NCBI GenBank assembly: GCA_954871525.1 | Contig: OX940864.1 | Span: 11,402,001 to 11,466,000 of the forward strand | Direction: 5' to 3' | Length of the DNA stretch: 64,000 nt | Source of the DNA: Parietaria judaica | Lineage: Eukaryota > Streptophyta > Magnoliopsida > Rosales > Urticaceae | In this document: positions 46,801 to 60,900 of the stretch, piece after piece | Numbering within the stretch: position 1 is the stretch's first letter | Layout: the number at the start of each line of letters is the position of its first letter | Notes under the pieces: model-generated | What the model saw: the letters and a program-made list of their open reading frames with translations, nothing else | Databases searched by the model: none | What the model was told of the DNA's origin: nothing | Made by a program: the position numbers and the translations under genes

Positions 46801-48888
46801 TAGTGATCGGACCCGAACTAAATGCTTCATTGATAAATGATACCCTGGTCTCTATACCTAAGACACCTAAAATACCTTTAATGAAGGGAAATGCAATTAA
46901 TAATTAAAAATGTGGGTCTAACAGATAGTTTTGTACATTTTTACAAAGAAAATAAGGACAATTATAATAACTCAAGGTAGAGTTTTACTTGTGGCGGGCA
47001 AGTCGCTCAACGAGGTTATCCACAGCAATATTTGAAGCAGCACATGCTAGAATCTTGGATCCACGCTTCACTTCTTGCAAGATAATTTCCACCACTGTTG
47101 TGGTTTTTCCCGTTCCAGGAGGGCCATGCAGTAACGACACATTTGATGCCAGGGCCTTTGAAATAGCTAGTTTCTGAGAGAAAAAAAAAGATGAAATGGG
47201 ATGTCTAGGACTATGAAAAAACAAGTGGTCCGAGTAACACATAACTACGCATGTAATTAAAAAAAACGCAGCACAACTATGTATCAAATTATGCGAAAGC
47301 ATTTTCTTATGGTCCCGAGTTGTGGATCTTGTCACAGGCCTCGAACTACCAAAGCCATTTTCCCTATTGTGAATAATATTTGGCTATCATTTCTCATGGC
47401 TCGGGACGACTTAATTAACTAAACATTACACTTATTGGGCAGGATCATAATTTGACCAAAACATAATTAAACATATATTCCATGTAACAATTTGTTCACG
47501 GATTTTTATTTTTCTTTCAGAAAAAAGCATAGGAGAAAGGCCGAAATTATGAAATAATACTAAGATATCGTATCTCAAAGGAGAGGGCAATATATACTTA
47601 TAATCATTAAGAGTGTCAAACAAAATATGAAATTTCGTGCACTCGAACACTCGCACAATCATCTGAGTAATGCATCTATTGCTAATTAATTGTACTGACC
47701 TGTGAATTATCCAAGTTGGAATTAAATGGACTAAATGTGACATCCTTCTTGGTGACCGTCGGTGGTTTCTCTCCAAATAAAATCGGGATTAGGTCAGAAG
47801 CAGGACCCTTATGAACACCTTTACTCAATTGTATCAAGGCGTCCTTCATCCTCCGGTACGTCACCTGAACTTATGAAACCCATAGACTATCAATAAAGGA
47901 AGAAAAAAAAAAGATTTGAAAATTTTGAAATATCATACCTCATTTGCCACCTTTTCGAGTCGAAGGGGACTATTCAAGCCCTCTTCTGGGATGTCATCAA
48001 ACGCAACCGTGATCGAGGAGTCCTGTTCGGTTAAAAAACCATAAGAACACGACTAGCCGAAACTCCGTATCACGGAAAAATTACCTTCAATCGATAAACT
48101 ACTCCTTGTCCAAGAGCAGCGGACCCGATATCCGCCTTGTTTGGTTTCAGAACAACCACATCATGAGTGCCAAACTGAAATGGTCAAAACATTATACAAA
48201 ATCAAAGTAAACGGTTTTTAAAGTTATAAGATATAAGAGGAACACAAAACGGAACACAAAAATCAAAGAAATATACGTTTGGAACGTTTTTCTCACCTTG
48301 TGAGCCGGAAGAACTTCCCTTTTATTCGATTGAAACTCGAGAAGTGTTTTTCCCATTAGCCCTGTCTGTACAAACCGTTAAAAGACACGAAACCGTGGCG
48401 ATATGCAGACGTTTACGAGCTAACTGTTTGACACGAGCTCGAACATTGTTTGTAGAGGTCAAAAACTCAATCTTCCAATCTCACTTCAACGCAATGTTTA
48501 ATACCAAATTCTCAGGTTCATGCTTCCCAAGTTCAACATTCTCATACCAGAAACAAGCAATTCCTTGACATCATAAGTTAGTTGAATTCGACATTTGAGA
48601 AACTCGCGATAGCCTTGAGAATCTCACCTGAGCATCGACACACTTCAAGTTGAGAATCGTGGAGCCTCTCTTCTGAGCAGTCTCTAGATTCCTGGAAGCT
48701 CCGGTGCTGATCGAGGCTGATATCTCAGCTTCCTGTCACAATCAAACGTGATAAGAATCCCCAACAATCTTTGCGTTTCCGTAGATCGATGAGAGAAGCG
48801 CAGAGACCTTTTCCAAGTCGATGAGGGGAGACATGAGGGAGACGAATCGGTCGAGAGTGAGCGCAGGCGGATTCTTCGTCGACTCCAT
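43830..48888 (-). CDS. SMUBP-2/IGHMBP2-like superfamily 1 helicase, 643 aa
   Basis: Fifteen exons, high to low coordinate: 48808-48888, 48628-48732, 48297-48365, 48085-48174, 47939-48022, 47700-47864, 46989-47173, 46449-46521, 46098-46151, 45706-45963, 45317-45523, 45085-45188, 44776-44920, 44456-44590 and 43830-44006. They total 1932 nt in one frame with GT-AG introns. Upf1-family helicase motifs are all present: Walker [10 protein letters not shown] (215-223), motif Ia [11 protein letters not shown], Walker B DEAAQ (372-376), motif [11 protein letters not shown] (396-403), motif IV QYRMH (438-442), motif [10 protein letters not shown] (561-569) and motif [11 protein letters not shown] (596-604). 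An N-terminal beta-barrel region lies at about 60-170. The length and the lack of C-terminal R3H or zinc-finger domains fit the short plant SMUBP-2-like proteins (At2g03270 type). It probably unwinds RNA or DNA 5' to 3'; cellular role inferred. Confidence 0.92.
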
Positions 48889-49697
48889 TGCTCTCTTTCT
48901 GTTTGTTTCTCGGGAAATTATCAAGAGAGAAACTGGAACGACGTGAAGACTCTGAGTTTCTGACACTGGTTTCTTTTTCTTTTCTTCTTCTTTGGATTAT
49001 TTTCGGCAAAACTCACAATATTCGTGCTTTTTCAGCCCTTAAATATGATTTTTAATGGCAGAAGTCATTAATATTCCATATTTGTTGCAATTGGACGATG
49101 GTCAATGTTAATTGCCAATGTGGCGCTTAGAGGTGTAAAAAAACCAAAATACCGAACTCAGTAACCGAAATCTTGTCTCCAAAAATGTTAAAAAGACCGA
49201 ATAATAGGGTCCGGGTCCATAAAAAAAGGTCACCGGTCTATTTGGACCGCATTGGGTCTTGGTTTCAACTTTAAAAAAGGGTACCGAAGACTTTATTTAA
49301 TAATTAATTTTTTATTTATGACAATTTTCATCTTTATGACAATTTTTGCAAGAAATTAAGATGTATTAAGAAAAGAAAATACATTTTTATTTTCTTGAGA
49401 AGAAATTCTAACCTCAAATTAATCAATCATATTAAGTTATAAACTCGAATTCTAAGTACTAGAGTTGACAAAAGAACACTCAAGTTGTTAGTAATTGCCA
49501 ACGAGCTCCTCCAAAACCCCACAAAAGGACATTATTGCCCAACCAAAATTCTAAAGTCTCACACAACAGCAAAGCTCTAGATTTGCCTCCTCTCAAGGAG
49601 AATAATACACGAACTTGTTTCTTTGCCTAACTTTAAACTATAAATAAATCCCAATCATGACCAAAACAGGATTTAATCTTCCGGCAATGAGCGGCGT
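48889..49697. other. Helicase promoter region
   Basis: This 0.8-kb spacer lies between the helicase start and the end of the upstream ADSS gene on the same strand. It is AT-rich, with an ACCGGTCTATTTGGACC-like dispersed repeat fragment near 49,240. No gene is visible. Confidence 0.55.
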
Positions 49698-52303
<2,606 letters not shown>

Positions 52304-53023
52304 TGTCGGGACTGCGCGGCGGCGGCGAGAGTGGCGAGTGGGAAAGTTGGAGAGAGAAAGAGAGAGAGGAAAGAGGCGGGTTTTGGTTGGAGAGGGATTC
52401 TTCAGGAAGAGTAATTATTACTGCGTCACCCGCGGGTGAGGCTTGTAGAGGGTTGACTTTGACTCCCTTTGACCGTTGACTTACGTAGGAAACATGGTCT
52501 TCGCCTATTCGGAATCTAGACAAAGGTGAGAATTTCGGTCCGGTCCGGTTATGGCTCAAAATCCGGTTTTAGTCTGTCTCATTGCGGTTTCGGCTTAAAG
52601 ATTGGGACCCGGTTTATATTATATGGAAAAGAAATGGTCTTAGTTTGGTTATGATAGCTCTATCTGATTTTTAGTTTGATTTAATTTTTTCAAGCTCGTT
52701 TTGAGTTTTATTTTAATCTTATTAGAATATCGTTTGAGTGATACTCCCGAAAAATAGAAATATTTGGGAAAAATCACGAGTGTTTATATGGTTGAAGGCT
52801 TTTTAGGTTGACCTTTTTTTTATATCATTCTCGGCGCATTCTTGATCAAACCTTATTTGGATTCGATCACTAAAAATTCAAGCCTCCAACTCGTCCGCTG
52901 CTTACACAACATCAAACACTAACCGGTCACACGTTTCTCAAGGCTTAGGAAAGGGAAAATCTCACGGCTATGAGGACGGGGTTGGCTGATATTTCTTCCT
53001 ATGTGGTTGTGAGGAGTTTAAGG

Positions 53024-53738
53024 GGGCGTTTGGTTATGGTCTCCGAGACCAGTTTCTGGTTTTGGTTTCAAACAGTGTCATATTGGTTTCGCAGATCACG
53101 TTTGGTTGCCAGTTGTCTCTGTTTTCCGAGACCGGTCTCGCAGACCACTGAAATTTTGATGAAGGAAAACAGAAAACAACTTGAAGTTGTTTTCTGTCTT
53201 TGGTCTTCAACTCAATCTTACAAAATAAAACCATAATAATATATTATCATTCTATAATAGTATTATATAATAATAAGATATAACAATGAAATTAAATCAT
53301 ATAATAAATTATTACAATTATTTTTATATATAATTATATATTTTAATGATATTACTATCATATTAACAAATATACTTAAATTATGTATATTTTTAAATAC
53401 TAACTTAATTGTAGAAACGGAATATTTACCACTTTATATTTCATTAGTTAAACATGTAATTAGAGTCATGAAATATGAATAATTTTTGTATTATGGCAAA
53501 TATCTTTTAGACATTATATTAATATATATTACTTCAAATAAAACATACTTTCTTTTTAGTGACATAAATTGTGTTTTATTGTATTTTTTCACTTAAATTC
53601 AACCACAGATTAACAAAATACTAATCAATCAGTGTTTCAAAAACCAAACTCCCAAACTGGTTTGGTAAACTAAACTCTCATACTGATTTCCCAAATCAAA
53701 TTGTAAAACTGGTTTCCCAAACCACTTAACCAAACACC
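53024..53738. mobile_element. Non-autonomous terminal-inverted-repeat transposon (GGGGCGTTTGGTTA ends)
   Basis: The left end GGGGGCGTTTGGTTATGGTC and the right end, reverse-complemented, GGTGTTTGGTTAAGTGGTTT share a GTTTGGTTA core. Both continue with repeated TGGTTT/CCAGTTT words. This style of end is common among plant hAT- or Harbinger-like short elements. The AT-rich interior has no transposase. A clear target duplication was not found, so boundaries are approximate. Confidence 0.5.
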
Positions 53739-53958
53739 ATTCTTATGAACTCAGGGTTACTGTTAATACGTATAACCCTAGATTAATCTAGGCATCATCA
53801 AAACGACATGTAGTTTGTCATTAAGCTAATCTAGAAACGTTTGTCATTAAGCTAATGCCATTTCTAGCTGCCTAAATAATTTAGAAACTTATATCAAATT
53901 TTAGTGTTTTAAATATTACGTGAAAACTAATCAAGCAATAACAAAATAAGGTTATTCA

Positions 53959-54180
53959 TGGCATAAACACCAAAAGTGTTTGAAAAACTAATGTTAAATA
54001 CTTTTTATTTGTTTTAGCCGAAAAATACTAATATTTTTCTCCCACGTTATAGACTACTACCTTTTCAGGGTTATTTGGTACCTGTCTATAACACGGGAGA
54101 AAGTTTTTGTCTTTTGTCCGGCTAAAACAAAGAATGAGTATTTAAAGTTTAGTTTTTCAAACACTTTCGGTATGTATGCC
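53959..54180. mobile_element. 222-bp foldback element
   Basis: The left arm GGCATAAACACCAAAAGTGT, continuing TTGAAAAACTAATGTTAAAT, pairs with the reverse complement of the right arm (GGCATACATACCGAAAGTGT, then TTGAAAAACTAAACTTTAAA). Further in, both arms share TTGTTTTAGCCG, TTTCTCCC and GTTATAGAC. Nearly the whole element is one imperfect hairpin. Confidence 0.65.
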
Positions 54181-54277
54181 ACTAATATCGCAAAAAAAAA
54201 ACTTTAATTATTCTCGGCGTGATGATTTAGTTATTAAAGGAGTATAAATTCACAATTGATTAAAAAAGTAGAGAGAA

Positions 54278-54281
<4 letters not shown>

Positions 54282-54320
<39 letters not shown>
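54282..54320. repeat. TA dinucleotide microsatellite
   Basis: About 19 TA units in intergenic DNA. Confidence 0.85.
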
Positions 54321-54321
<1 letters not shown>

Positions 54322-57300
54322 TTTCTTACGAGGCTATTTGTAGTATTTACATGGGCTGATGGAAGAAGGAGTTGTGTGGTCTTCAAATCACTCCCTTCAA
54401 ATTTTTATTTTTCTTAATAATATCTTATCTTTAAAACTTTCACCAATATTTAAATATAACCCTTTTAAATTAAATTTTTGACAAATAAAAATACATCTAA
54501 CTCCAAATAAAAATACATCTAACTCCCTTGTACGTAATTTCTGGTTTCGCCACTGAGTACCTATGTCAGAAATATAGATGTTAAGTCATATACTTTCACC
54601 GTTTTAGTAAGATATATGTGAGTTAAATATAAAACGAATGGAAACCAACAAGCATGCAAGAAAGAGAACGACACCCAAATTTTTTTGTTATCGCAGTTCG
54701 GACTAGCCCTTGTGGATAATTTATTACTTTTGTGGGGCATTCACCCAGATTAATCAACCAAGAAATTACAATGGATGTTTACAAACAGTATATCATCTAG
54801 ACTCAAAGATAAAGGCTCTGCCCCTCGATGTACAACATTAACTCTGATTCTCTGACGTCAACTCTTGAGCTCTTAATGATCGCAAGATCCCCTTGCACCA
54901 ACTAGCTGCGAACGCCCAGTTCTTCTTCACGTCATTGTGAATCGTCAGTTGCCTTCTCCCGTAGGTTTTTCTTCTGTTATATGGGGTGTAGTCGAATTGA
55001 GCCTCAACTACGGGGTTATAAGGAACCAAAGACCATTATTTCCATATTAATCGTCCATAAATATTGGCTCAAATCTTTTCCATTCAGATATAAATCACAA
55101 ACAGTCATCATTTGATTTTGGACTTGTCATAATTGTAGGGGCGTTCTCAAAAGCGTGTGGGGGCGTACTCTTCGAAGCGAGTACATGTGTTAAGTCGGAG
55201 CCTCGCGGCCTATGAACCTTGTATAAGATGAATCATAGGAGATCGAAATTACAGATTTTTGGAGATATCAGAGGTTGCTGATGAGTCACTGGAGTGCCAC
55301 ACACTAAACACTAAATTAATGAAGAGTAAGAGAGGTTTAAAATTATGATATAGATTGATCGTATTTTAGCCTTAAAAAGTGGGGGAGTGAATGACAAAAT
55401 TGGTCTTTTAATTAGGAGAAGTGTGCGGTTTAAATATATCACATGTGTAGTTTTCATGTGCTTTTATATGGGCATTGACGTCACGCGGCCCAAAATTTCT
55501 GACTAAAATAGAAAACCGTACCAAATTCATCCAAAATTTCATCCAAAAGTTTAGGGAGCAAACGTGCAAATTACTACTCTAAAAAACTATATATATATTG
55601 TGAGTTGTGACTTGCGCTAGCCTCTGATTAATTAAATTAAACTATGTAGCAGTGAGATTTTATTCGAATCTACTGTCATCTATTAGCCTTTTTGACCCAA
55701 AAAAAAAAGTTAATTTATTAACCTCTAATTAGACCAAAATTGTTAGATACGAGAGTCCGGATTTAGACTCTATTATTTTTACAATAAAAATCCAGATATA
55801 GAAGTTATGGATCTGTTTTTTTTTTTTTTAATTTCGAAACGAGAACATCTTAGTTTTGAGTTTATCCATAACTATTATGATTTTGGTTTCAGATTTTTTT
55901 TTATTGAAAATAGTATTTTATATATGAAGTCTTAAATCTAAGTTGTTGGATCTTGATTTAGGGTAATTTTGAGTCGTTTGATACGAAAAAAGGTGAATGA
56001 AAAAAAAAATCCCGAATAAAAGTTTTCCGGTTTTTGATTCACCCACTTGGATTCGGTCTAAAGAGAACATTAAGCTAATACATGAAAAGTTACTATAATT
56101 AAAGGAATTCTACGTAAATTGCCTCAATGTCAAGTCATGCAACAACCAAATATGATCTCTCCAGAGAGATTCTCCAGTAATCATGTAAGAATACTATGAA
56201 TATTATAAAGACTCGCTTAAGAAATCAAATGAGCGCTACGAAGGGATGGCATCATGCTTCTATTATATGTGAGAGATATTTTTAGATTTGTTGCCGAATC
56301 AGTTCTGCAACAATTTCAAATATGAAATCTCCACGTTATATTTTGGAATCAATAATATTATTATCAATTATTCTATTTAGTATATGTTACCAATAATTGC
56401 TTATTTGCTTTAGTACAATCATTTTGATTTATTTTTCGCTATTTATTATTGTAGAACATGTGGCCAAAAAATTGGTAGATTTATCGGTGCCTTGTCTCGA
56501 TTGAAAGTCTGGCTCCGTCACTTTCACAAATAAGAACTTTGTATAGTTTGGGATTCCATGTGGTACCTATCACAAACAAATTATACTTCCTCTCTCCATC
56601 TCTTAATCAAAACTTTTTATGTGTTTCGTGTGATTTTGATTATATAGTTTCAAAGAAAATAAAAACAAGATTTGTATGTCGCGCACGTAATGATTAAATA
56701 TAATTTAGTTTTCTTTTTAGTTTGATTATACACAGATTCATCTTATGTATGCAGCTACGTGTAAAGAAAATTTTAACATGCATGTGGTAGTTGGAATACC
56801 AAATATGTTTTTTTTTTATAGCCCTTTCAAAGTTCAACGACTTTATGGCTTAAAGTAAATAAAAGGAAAGTTTGTATTTTTACAACTTATTTACTTTTAA
56901 AAAAAAAAATTAACCCTCTGTTAAATAAAATAAAATAAAATATACCTTCATTTAATTTATTGATTTATTTTCCCGTTTTGAGGGGCTAACGAATACGTGG
57001 CGGCCAGGAAGTGACGAACAAGGAAACAACGATATTGGTCAACTACTCAAAACGTTCCTTGAGTACTGTTGCCACCACTTTTGAAAGTTGGGTATATGCC
57101 ATCAACTTTGACCGTAAGTTGAGTATTTATGCCGCAATTAATTTTTTTTATAGTGATTTCATAATCAGTTATGTAATATTATTTATTTTTATATGAAATT
57201 ATTAATTTATATATAATTGATTGGGACCTATATACTTCTAAAAAAAAATTATTATCTTATAAATTTAGAAAAATTGTTAATTTAGCTAGTTCGGCCCGAG

Positions 57301-57934
57301 CTGGAATCGGACAATTATTATTTAATAGAGGTTATTAATTTATCGAGGTTCTACTACACCGAAGTACACTTAGATGGTATTTTTTATTGTTTTTGAAAAT
57401 TGAGAGTCCTATCTTCTCAAAATGAAAAATACAAAGTATATAAAAAAGAAAATTTCTCTTAAAAAATAATAATAGGGTAGCAGTATTGGCCAAGATTACA
57501 TGTACTTGTATTACAAGATATATTTTCACGGTAAGAACAACCGGCACTATTGGCCAAGATGACATACATATGCAATTTTTTGTTCTCAAATGATTGAACC
57601 CATGACCTCTTGAAAAGTGGATTTACTACTAGGCCAAACAAGCTAGGTTTAAAAAAAAAAATTATTTTAATGATTAAATTTGTTGAGTGTTTGAGTCTCT
57701 TGCTTGAGACAAGTTTTTCTACTAGATTTGTCATACAAATTTAGCTGTCGGTAAATGGCTTTTATGGCATAATAGTCTTTTTTAAACATGTATATATATT
57801 GCTACTTTTAAGTGGAAGATACATACAATGACATAATATGTCGTAAAGTATTATGCAACCTTAGACAATTTAACACAAAAATCACTAGTTGCATGAACTA
57901 GCTTCTATTCTATATATCTTTATACAAAAATATA

Positions 57935-60900
57935 ATGTGGAAGGTTAAGTATGGTTGTGGGGCTGAAGATCCCTACTTGTACAGCACAAACAACTTCTTG
58001 GGAAGACAGATCTTCCAGTTCGACCCGAATGCCGGAACCGAAGAAGAGCGAGCGGAGGTGGAAGAGGCTCGCCAGAATTTTTACGCAAATCGGCACAAGG
58101 TCAAGCCCTGCAGTGATCTAATATGGCGTCTTCAGGTACATAGATATATAATCATATTAATGACAAAAGTACTTAAGTTATGGTCAATTTCGCCGACTTT
58201 TTATAATAGGGAAAGTATTCAAATTTATAGTAAATCTTTAATTACATTAAATTTTTATAATAAAAAAAAAGTCAATGGAGACGTTCAAGTTTTGCTAAAA
58301 AAGTTGTATCATCACCATCACCTACACAAAATTTTTACAATACTTTTTACGCTTTCTATAATTTATTTAAATTACTGGGTCCCTCCTATATCGATGGATA
58401 TATTTTCTAAAGAAATTGGACGAGGCTGTTGTTTTAATGAACTTAGGTACTTTTTCCACTACAAAGAGAACTTGAGTACTTGCTGCCTCCGTGGTTGATT
58501 AAAAATTGGATACTCTTACCTCTATTATCCATATATACAATTTTTTCAGTAGCAATTAAATTGTACAAAATATTATATTTACAATAGCTTTCCATTATTA
58601 AGTACTATTAACATTACATTATATATTTGGTTTAGCTCCCTACTATTTATCGTCATTTACTAAATAAGTTAAGCAAATTATGATTTAAAGTTTTCATCAC
58701 ATGTATTATGACTCTTGAATCAAATCGATGTGTTAAGCTGCTGAGAGAGAAAAAGTTCAAGCAAGAGATTCCGCCGGTGAAGATGGAGGACGGCGAGGAA
58801 ATCACATTTGCAAAGGCCGACGCCGCCATGAAAAGGTCCGTAAACTTCTGGTCAGCCCTGCAGTCGCCGCACGGACATTGGTCCGGTCTCATCTCTGGCG
58901 TCATGTTCTACGCCCCTCCAATGGTAATGCCATTGCCAACTTCTCAAGTAGTTTTCAGTTTTCACGATTTAAAAAAGAAGAAGGGTAGTTTGGAGGAAAG
59001 CCCTCTAAATTTTAGGTGAGAGGGTATTTGCCCTATGAGTTTTTGTTTTTGGTGGATTTGTCCCCTGTACTTTCAGAAAAATGACATATTGTTCCTCAAA
59101 TATAGTTCACAGAAAGAAAAAAAAGTTAATAAATGTTAGCAGTAAAAATACCTTAATACACCGTAATGTAGCAAATCACGTATAACTGCCACGCGGTATG
59201 TTGACATGTCATGCTACATCACGAGGGCCCACGTCAAATGGTTATTAAAATGTAAATGTCATCGAAGTCAAGTATATATTTTGTTGCAATCAACCACAAA
59301 AATATTGAGTCAACATGGTGTGACGTGCCACATCAACATGCTACACGATGTGTAAGCAACCACGTGACGGGGCATGACACGTCAACATTGCCACGTCAAC
59401 CTTTGTGGAGTAAAGTTTTGCTACATTTTGGTGAAGTAAGGTACTTTTTACGTCAATCTTTGTACTCGGATTGAAGTGCAATTTTAATCGAAATAAGGTA
59501 TTTTTGCCACATCTAGTAAATAAATTTTGAATAAGGTGGGCCAACCATTGGGCTGCTTAGGTAGGCCATAGCCCAATGAAAAAGACCCCGAACACACTTG
59601 AGAGAGCGTTAGTTAATATAGTTATTAGTTATTAGTACCACGGAGAAGAGAAGCAGATCTATATATGATTTAAGGGTCTGCAATCCCTTCAAATTTCTGG
59701 AAAACGTTCAAAATCTATGCGACTTTTTTTTTTTTTTTTTTAATTTCTACAGTTATTACCCTTAATTTATAAATTTTGTTTTAGTTTTTATTTGTAAAAA
59801 AAATGTAATTATGCTTGGTTAATTAGCACCCAACAAATTTATATCCTAGACCCCAACACCAATATAAAACTCAGCATAATAGGGGAATAGTTAACGTACA
59901 TATATTCATGCTAAATTAATACATGATGTGGAATAGTTATGAGTGAAGAGGCTGATATGATAATATTATATATATATATATGTATAGGTTTTTTGCATGT
60001 ACATAACAGGGGCACTAGACACTGTGTTAAGCGAGCAACACAAGAAAGAGATGTTATGGCACATGTACTGCCATCAAAACGACGACGGAGGGTGGGGACT
60101 GCACGTCGAGGGGCCGAGCATGATGATGTGCACTGTCCTCAACTACCTTGCTATGCGCATCCTCGGAGAAGGCCCCGACGGCGGCCTCGCAAATGCATGC
60201 ACCAAAGCTCGGGAATGGATCCTCCGCCACGGTGGCGCCACAAGCTCAGCGTCATGGGGGAAGACTTGGATGTCGGTACGTATGTGCACTCTCTGGCTGC
60301 AATGTTGACCTATTTGTGTGCACAATTATATGAACATATTTGTATAATTTACATTTGGAATTTCTACCGCAGAAATAAAGTAGTCTTTTGAAACGGGACA
60401 ATCTCGTTGTTTATTTATTAAAGATTATCTAATGTTATTGTAATTGCGTCTCTTAGAATATAGCTGACCCATAATACAAATTCATGGGGAACTAATTAAA
60501 TGTGGGAGGGATCGATTACTTATATTTTAGTGTAAGATGATATTTAAACAAAAAAAAAAAAAAAACTAATTAAGGCCGTAAGAAATTGAACAAAAAAAAT
60601 TAAACAAAATTTTAAACTTCTAAGGAGCAAGGGCTATCATTTGACCGTATTGTAGATCCGCCCATGCTCGGATCCAACCTAAACACTTACGAGAACTAAC
60701 GGAGTCACATAAATCGTAATGTTGGATACTTAACCCGTGATTAACAAACAAAATTATGCCGATCAAAAATTTATATAGTACAATAGAGTTGGATATAATA
60801 TAATATATTTTGTGTGTGTGTGATTGTAGATACTTGGAGTGTACGAGTGGGAAGGATGCAACCCTATGCCACCAGAAGTTTGGCTCTTGCCCACTGGCCT

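Larger units (their letters stand above)
52304..57934. other. Repeat-rich intergenic region before the oxidosqualene cyclase gene
   Basis: No complete gene in 5.6 kb. It includes a terminal-inverted-repeat element (53024-53738), a foldback element (53959-54180) and a TA microsatellite (54282-54320). A possible retroelement remnant at about 54,640-55,320 has a 63-codon minus-strand frame, 54838-55029, of unknown family. AT-rich DNA continues up to the cyclase start. Confidence 0.5.

Noticed and set aside
54838..55029. 63-codon minus-strand frame
   Set aside because: No recognised family; might be a fragment of a retroelement, but no LTR, primer-binding site or polymerase motif is visible.
59030..59520. 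Possible inverted-repeat insertion in cyclase intron 2
   Set aside because: The ends share only scattered words and no target duplication could be found.
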